64,000 nt of DNA from Fictibacillus phosphorivorans (lineage in GTDB: Bacteria; Bacillota; Bacilli; Bacillales; Fictibacillaceae), in the NCBI RefSeq assembly GCF_023715845.1, contig NZ_JAMBOR010000006.1, forward strand, positions 1-64,000, given 5' to 3'. Positions 59,477-64,000 of the stretch are shown one piece after another (the stretch's first letter is position 1; every line of letters begins with the position of its first letter). The notes below the pieces were generated by a model, which saw only the letters and a program-made list of their open reading frames with translations, had not been told where the DNA came from and did not search any database. The position numbers were made by a program, and so were the translations under genes.

Positions 59477-59569
59477 CCGTGTTGCCCTCCCTCCATTTAT
59501 TTTTATTCATTGTATCTTCAATTTTTTATATTTTAATAACAATAAATAAAAAATTGATTCTGAATTTAT

Positions 59570-60190
59570 TCAGAATCTGAAAATAGTTACATTTTTTTTT
59601 TCATATTTTCCTTGAATACTCAGACCTCATCACTAATCCAAATATTGTTTAACTCTTTGTTTGTTACTCTTAATAGAAACTATGAATGGTAACTACAAAA
59701 AGTATCGACGAAAAAAAGATAACACTAGACGCTAAAGCAACTAAAAAGTACAGCAACATATAGATTTTGAGATTATTAAACTTTACAATTGGGTAGGTCT
59801 TAATATGCCCCAATTGTATCTATGGGTAGACCCATATGTTTTAATAAGTAAAACCTATTGTCACCAACGGTTTATCGACCCTCAAAACCCCGTAAAAGAC
59901 CGACTATTATATGTTTTCAGAGTAGTTTTAACACCATTAATTATGCGCAAGAATCATAGATAAACACATCAAACCCTTCCTACTAAACACTTTACCCAAA
60001 GTACCCTTATCTAGTAACTATTATCAGTTACCAACAACAACTTTTATAATTTTTTAACCCCATATTTTAAATAAAAAACCTTAATAGATACTATTAATAG
60101 TTACTATATATAGTACCCATTCGTCTAAAATAATCACCTAATCAATATGTTGTATTCGGCATTTAATTAATGCTATAGCATTATCGAGAC
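59570..60190. other. Gene-free AT-rich region with palindromes
   Basis: About 620 bases without a gene. It contains repeated GTTAC/GTAAC words and dyads: AGTAACTATTATCAGTTAC near 60016, ACTATTAATAGTTACTATAT near 60091, TATGAATGGTAAC near 59681. Next to HTH and replication-like genes it could be an origin or partition site, but no regular iteron was established. Confidence 0.4.
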
Positions 60191-60192
60191 CA

Positions 60193-60462
60193 CTACCAAT
60201 AAACACATTTGTTGTCCCCTTTATTCTCGCTAGATTTCATAGAAGGGGGTAAAAGACATTTATAAGAGTTTTCAGTTGTTGCTTTAAAGGCCTTATCAAC
60301 TGCACCTTTATATGTTTTATCTACAAAAAGTTGTGGTGCGAGTTGAAGTAACGGTTCCACGTGCTTAACCTCGTCTATGGACATTTTTCTATATCCTTGA
60401 TTTTCTAAATCTGCAGGCAATAACTCATTAACGCAAAACTCAATACCAAAGGCATCTTTCAA
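60193..60462 (-). CDS. Hypothetical protein with disturbed 5' end
   Basis: An 89-residue protein (FGIEFCVNELLPADLENQGY; then VEPLLQLAPQLFVDKT; Cys-rich tail ending NKCVYW). The frame is open further upstream to about 60511 (TEQSQNVNNGEPQERLKDAF), and an ATG at 60517 would join it if the run of six A's after it were five. So either TTG 60462 starts a shorter protein or the run has slipped. Family not recognised. Confidence 0.45.
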   Translation of the reverse strand: MKDAFGIEFCVNELLPADLENQGYRKMSIDEVKHVEPLLQLAPQLFVDKTYKGAVDKAFKATTENSYKCLLPPSMKSSENKGDNKCVYW

Positions 60463-60699
60463 TCGCTCTTGAGGCTCGCCATTATTTACATTCTGACTTT
60501 GCTCTGTATTTTTTCATTATCCGTTAAGATTCCTCCTGAAATTTTGTCAACAAAACAGCCCACCCTAATCTTTAGACATTACACAAGAGTTAATGATTAT
60601 AAAAATTTAAATTAACTCTTTTCCTTTTCATCTCATTGGAACTACATCTAGCAGTAACCCCTTATGCTAATCTGAAACTGCTTCCTAAACTTCATCAGG

Positions 60700-60738
60700 T
60701 ATAGGAAAGGACACCTCAGTTGAGATGCCCTCTTGAAC
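60700..60738 (-). terminator. Terminator after the Kiwa-like pair
   Basis: GGCATCTCA and TGAGGTGTCC arms (one bulge) on the minus strand, followed by TTTCC, 15 bases 3' of the membrane gene. Confidence 0.6.
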
Positions 60739-60752
60739 CCTATCTATAAAGA

Positions 60753-61424
60753 TTAATCATTATCAATTTCATTATTTGTTAAGTAGTAAACATCATTAAC
60801 TAGCCTCTCACCTCGAACTTTTCGATTGAATGTTATTTTATCCTTCATCATAATAAAAATTACATCTTTTCTGAGAGAACTGTCATTAGATTCTTGTTCT
60901 TTTTCCCCTAAAGAAATAACTCCTTTAAAAACACTTCTTCCAGAAAAAAAGAGTAGAGGACAAACACTTATTGCATCTGTTTTCACATAGATTGCGATAA
61001 CAAAGAATATTATTATTAATGATACGGCCAAGTTAATCACTGATGAGTGGTCAAGAGACACCAAGGGAATAAGTAACGTTAGCAAAAAGAAAGAATAATC
61101 ATTTGCACTTAACCTCTCTGCCTTTCTTATATACATGTCCTGACCATCTTCCCCTGTCCTTATTCTCTCTTCAAACCCAGACATAAACCATTTAATGGTG
61201 TACTTATAACTAAAATAAGTATAAATTATTGTGGCAATAACAAAATAAACTTCTGCACTCAAATTACTCACAAAGATACTATCCTTATTTACCCAAGTTT
61301 GATTTACCAACCACTCGTCAAGCCCGAAATATTTATTACCTGCAATAAATCTAAAGACCATCACAATGACTAGTGGAGAATAAGTTATAATCCATAATAT
61401 GGCTTGCTGAAATTTACTCCACAT
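60753..61424 (-). CDS. kwaA: KwaA-like membrane protein
   Basis: A 223-residue membrane protein with four helices (about 10-28, 52-72, 108-125, 128-148) and a cytosolic C-terminal domain. The motif YVKTDAISVCPLLFFSGRSVFKGV recalls the conserved patch after helix 4 of Kiwa membrane subunit KwaA; the match is from memory. In Kiwa the membrane protein senses phage infection at the envelope and works with KwaB. It starts 19 bases after the kwaB-like gene, with AAAGGGG before ATG 61424; canonical Kiwa has the opposite gene order. Confidence 0.55.
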   Translation of the reverse strand: MWSKFQQAILWIITYSPLVIVMVFRFIAGNKYFGLDEWLVNQTWVNKDSIFVSNLSAEVYFVIATIIYTYFSYKYTIKWFMSGFEERIRTGEDGQDMYIRKAERLSANDYSFFLLTLLIPLVSLDHSSVINLAVSLIIIFFVIAIYVKTDAISVCPLLFFSGRSVFKGVISLGEKEQESNDSSLRKDVIFIMMKDKITFNRKVRGERLVNDVYYLTNNEIDND

Positions 61425-61443
61425 AGTCTAAATACCCCTTTTT

Positions 61444-62475
61444 TTAATAAATTTGAGATTTGAATTTTTTTGTAAGAAACGACTCTACGATCTTATCAGA
61501 GAAAAAATGAAGTAATGGTGTTACTTCATGATCTGGATTAAATCTTACCTTCTGATTTTCGACATCAATGTGTTCATAAAGTGGCCATAGTGAACTGTAC
61601 CTCTCAAGATATTCTTCTCTATCTGGCTCATTTTCAGGTATATCACTTTTAATCATATTTAATTCTTCACACCTTTCTTCAAAACTTTCCTCTAAGGCGT
61701 CTAACGTTTCTTTTTTAATTGAAGCTAACCCTCTGGAGAGAATATACTGGCTAGAAGTTTCTTTAAACTTGGTTGTATTTGACTCTTCATCAAAAAAGCT
61801 CATATTAGTAATAGTTTCTAAGTTATTATCCCGCTGTCTTTTGATATGATCATCATAATTAAAAGTATATTCTAATGTTCTTGGATTCAGAATGTACATT
61901 ATTTCTTCGTGAATAAAGAGTTCAATCTTACCTCCAAACTCGATGACATTTTTGTCTTGAATAACCAACTGCTCTCTGTCTCTTACGGTCGGGAGTTTAC
62001 TGACATTTCTTCGTTCCATTGCAGAAATTTTCACACCTCTATAAAAAATAAAATAGGCGTGTTCGGTATCTTTTGAGATTTTCACCACTTGAAACTTTGC
62101 ATCTTTATCTAAAAATGTGCTGTTATTATGATTTAAGGCTTGAAATAATTTTGCAAGTTTATCCTTTAAATCTTCATCATCCTCTATAACTAATTTAGCT
62201 ATATAATCGGCCTTTGTTAATTCATGATTATATTCTGCGGTATAAAATTTTTTGCCTTCTGCGCTGTCAATCTTTATGTTATTCAATTCTTTCTTTATTC
62301 TCTTTTTTAACCATATTCTCAAGTCAGGATCTAATATCTCTTTTTTTGCAAAATATAGAGCATCACTTTGGTTTGCCTTAGAAACTAGATATACTTGCAA
62401 ATCTAAAGTATCAAGCTCGTCATCTGTCATCATACTTATTCTATGAATAAAATTCCCGTTGCTATTCAAACCCAA
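61444..62475 (-). CDS. kwaB: KwaB-like (DUF4868) protein
   Basis: A 343-residue cytosolic protein whose middle, VKISKDTEHAYFIFYRGVKI, then VIEFGGKIELFIHEEIMYIL and TLEYTFNYDDHIK, follows the DUF4868 pattern of Kiwa protein KwaB (β-strands ending in an N-x-x-x-(F/L)E motif and a following helix). KwaB binds DNA and stops phage late transcription and replication. Assignment is by pattern and by its membrane-protein neighbour; a profile search would settle it. A TTG start is used; its ribosome site is weak. Confidence 0.55.
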   Translation of the reverse strand: MGLNSNGNFIHRISMMTDDELDTLDLQVYLVSKANQSDALYFAKKEILDPDLRIWLKKRIKKELNNIKIDSAEGKKFYTAEYNHELTKADYIAKLVIEDDEDLKDKLAKLFQALNHNNSTFLDKDAKFQVVKISKDTEHAYFIFYRGVKISAMERRNVSKLPTVRDREQLVIQDKNVIEFGGKIELFIHEEIMYILNPRTLEYTFNYDDHIKRQRDNNLETITNMSFFDEESNTTKFKETSSQYILSRGLASIKKETLDALEESFEERCEELNMIKSDIPENEPDREEYLERYSSLWPLYEHIDVENQKVRFNPDHEVTPLLHFFSDKIVESFLTKKFKSQIY

Positions 62476-62984
62476 AAAAACTCACTGCCCTTCAATAGTA
62501 TATAAAAGACTCATTTCGACAAAAATATCCGATTTCCTTTTTTGGGCGTATATTTGTTCAATTGTTGCTAATTCGGTAATTAACATTTAAATAACTACAA
62601 CTTCTTTTGCGATATGAACTATTTGCCGAGCTTATAAAACACTATTTCTTATTTCTTCCTAATTAGTGTGCTACTCAACGCAGCGGGAGACTTTCGAAGC
62701 GTTACCTACTCATTCAACTCTTTGATGTAACCCTTTTGAGGACTGAAACTCCCTTATTTTTACCGAAGTTGGGTAATCACAATTCACTTAAACCAAGAAC
62801 ATTACGCACCAGTATAAATGTATAGTTTCTTGAAAATTATTCATATAACACTGCTTTCTTCAGTACACATTCTTCCATATTAGAAGTTATTTATTGCGCC
62901 GTATCAGTCTACTCCGTAATAAAAGAACTCTCCCAATTCAAAAAGAGGGCTATATTTTTTATTTTGCACTCTACATTATTAATT
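62476..62984. other. Gene-free stretch upstream of the Kiwa-like pair
   Basis: About 510 AT-rich bases. I see no gene, strong hairpin or repeat; it should hold the promoter of the kwaB-like gene at its left end. Confidence 0.5.
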
Positions 62985-63554
62985 CTATTGTTCCCATAAT
63001 CTTTTAAACTCTACTAAGTTGAAATGATCATCTAGTGTTAATTTATATACATCTGGTTTTGTAGTATTGCTCCAAAAATGATAATCAAATTCCTTATCAT
63101 AATAATTCAATGTACATGTCATGATACTCCCATGTATGCCTACTGCTACCCTTTTTCCACGATATTTAGAAACAATATGTTTCAAACCGCTTATTCCACG
63201 TTCTTGAACTTCTCGACTAGATTCACCACCCGGATACTTATAGATGGGGTTATCAAACACATATTTAATGGCTTCAAGTGGTTTATCAAAATGATAATCT
63301 CTTGATGCTAAGTCTCTCTCCTTGAAGCGGGAATCCAATTCAATTTCCTTATCTAAATACCTTGCTAGTCCTTCAACTGTTTGTATTGCTCTTACATATG
63401 GACTAGATATTATATGTTGAATATCCTCTTTTATCATTCTGTCGGTAATCTTTTGTGCGTCAGCCCAACCTTGTGCAGATAACTCTCTAGTTTCTTCGTT
63501 TTCTAAAGAAAAATCAGAATGAGCGTGTCTAATTAAATATATTTCTGTTTTCAT
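62985..63554 (-). CDS. Histidine phosphatase family protein
   Basis: A 189-residue phosphoglycerate-mutase-like phosphatase. The catalytic histidine is in IYLIRHAHSDFS (usual RHG is RHA here), followed by SAQGWADAQKI, ISSPYVRAIQTVEGLA with the conserved Arg, and the second histidine in VAVGIHGSIMTCTL. It hydrolyses a phosphate ester; the substrate is unknown. ATG 63554 with GGGGAG was chosen over ATG 63572. Confidence 0.88.
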   Translation of the reverse strand: MKTEIYLIRHAHSDFSLENEETRELSAQGWADAQKITDRMIKEDIQHIISSPYVRAIQTVEGLARYLDKEIELDSRFKERDLASRDYHFDKPLEAIKYVFDNPIYKYPGGESSREVQERGISGLKHIVSKYRGKRVAVGIHGSIMTCTLNYYDKEFDYHFWSNTTKPDVYKLTLDDHFNLVEFKRLWEQ

Positions 63555-63635
63555 TAACTCCCCATCCTTCACCTTTTACTACATAGCAATCAATCCATTT
63601 TACTCTATGACTTTATTGTGACGAATCTCTAACAA

Positions 63636-63800
63636 CTAGTCTCCTAGTTCTTTCAATAAATCATCTGCTTCTTTTTCAATCTGTTTAATTTTATCTTCCC
63701 TTTTCTTCTTTCTTTCTTCTGTTAATTGAAGCATTGAGCGTTTTTGATTAATAGTCCTTGCCCATTTATTAATCTCCACAACTTTATTTTGTTTTTTCAA
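63636..63800 (-). CDS. Small basic coiled-coil protein
   Basis: A frame of about 54 codons with TTG 63800 (GTG 63809 is an alternative) reading KKQNKVVEINKWARTINQ, then SMLQLTEERKKKREDKIK and QIEKEADDLLKELGD. Strongly charged and helical. AAAGGA lies upstream. No family recognised; such small proteins are common next to phage-type genes. The remaining 63810-64000 shows no gene. Confidence 0.5.
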   Translation of the reverse strand: MKKQNKVVEINKWARTINQKRSMLQLTEERKKKREDKIKQIEKEADDLLKELGD

Positions 63801-64000
63801 TTTAATCACTATCCTTTGGTATAATTATATTTTCTTCAATTTCTATTTTTCTATTTATTTGCATACTTTCTGACTTTAGCGCCGTTGTCATTTATATAAA
63901 CGATATAAGTGCCTTATACCTCTATGTGCCCTATCACTCATCAACTTAATGCTTTAATTGCCCTATCACGCTCTATCTTCGTACCTTTCGCTCCTTTCCT

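Larger units (their letters stand above)
46330..64000. other. AT-rich accessory (defence) island, open to the right
   Basis: Base composition drops sharply here compared with the neighbouring catabolic cluster, and the genes change from metabolic to accessory types: PLD-like and TIR proteins, Uma2 nuclease, Kiwa-like pair, several HTH proteins, a DnaD-like replication protein, and many short unknown genes. No integrase or attachment repeat was found; the right end lies outside the window. Confidence 0.65.

Noticed and set aside
46330-64000. Complete prophage
   Set aside because: No terminase, portal, capsid, tail or lysis gene, and no integrase in the window.
1-64000. tRNA or rRNA genes
   Set aside because: No cloverleaf or rRNA-like conserved stretch was recognised on either strand.

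Overview
The window looks like chromosome of a low-GC, spore-forming Bacillaceae bacterium. The evidence is the gene content: KhtT/KhtU, ComK, GltP, a CotQ-like oxidase, and DUF817, DUF2975, DUF3231 and DUF4871 proteins. Ribosome-binding sites are strong AAGGAGG types and TTG/GTG starts are common. A Fictibacillus-like genus is my guess from memory; no search was run. No rRNA or tRNA gene, CRISPR array, integrase or intact transposase was seen.

Positions 1-46,300 are ordinary host chromosome. They hold many one- or two-gene units: GNAT acetyltransferases, flavoproteins, prephenate dehydratase, kinase-like phosphotransferases, a heme O synthase preceded by four tandem 11-bp boxes, the KhtTU K+/H+ antiporter, glutamate symporter GltP, a DHA2 drug exporter, the competence regulator ComK and a betaine-type BCCT transporter. 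A guanine-type purine riboswitch precedes an exported nucleosidase. A five-gene cassette (30.9-37.4 kb: lipoprotein, ATPase, fused permease, YesM-type kinase, YesN-type regulator) starts behind two cre-like CcpA sites and probably imports a carbon compound such as an organophosphate rather than iron. A divergent cluster (39.4-46.3 kb) combines a GntR regulator, an HMG-CoA-lyase-type enzyme, a CaiB-type CoA-transferase, a Na+/solute symporter with its DUF3311 partner, an MFS carrier and a flavin reductase. It reads as a catabolic route for a branched dicarboxylate.

Three intergenic copies of an unusual element lie in this half (10.1, 15.5 and 26.4 kb). Each has six CGCTCA-type boxes at exactly 21, 20, 20, 20 and 21 nt spacing. 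A fourth array (41.2 kb) uses a different core (GTAC) with nearly the same period.

From about 46.3 kb to the end the sequence is distinctly AT-rich and accessory. It carries a DUF2971 protein, a large protein of about 1,135 residues with a PLD-like HDR motif coupled to a (frameshifted) membrane zinc-ribbon protein, a DnaD-like replication protein, a coiled-coil TIR protein, a tandem-duplicated excisionase-type HTH protein, a six-gene cassette with a Uma2 nuclease facing an Xre regulator, a Kiwa-like KwaB/KwaA pair and a histidine phosphatase. It looks like a defence-rich genomic island. The best candidates for an undescribed system are the PLD-like/zinc-ribbon/DUF2971 unit at 46.7-51.7 kb and the six-gene cassette at 55.4-57.6 kb.

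Several small genes throughout are broken by a single frameshift or stop codon. These are either real decay or assembly errors; raw reads would decide.
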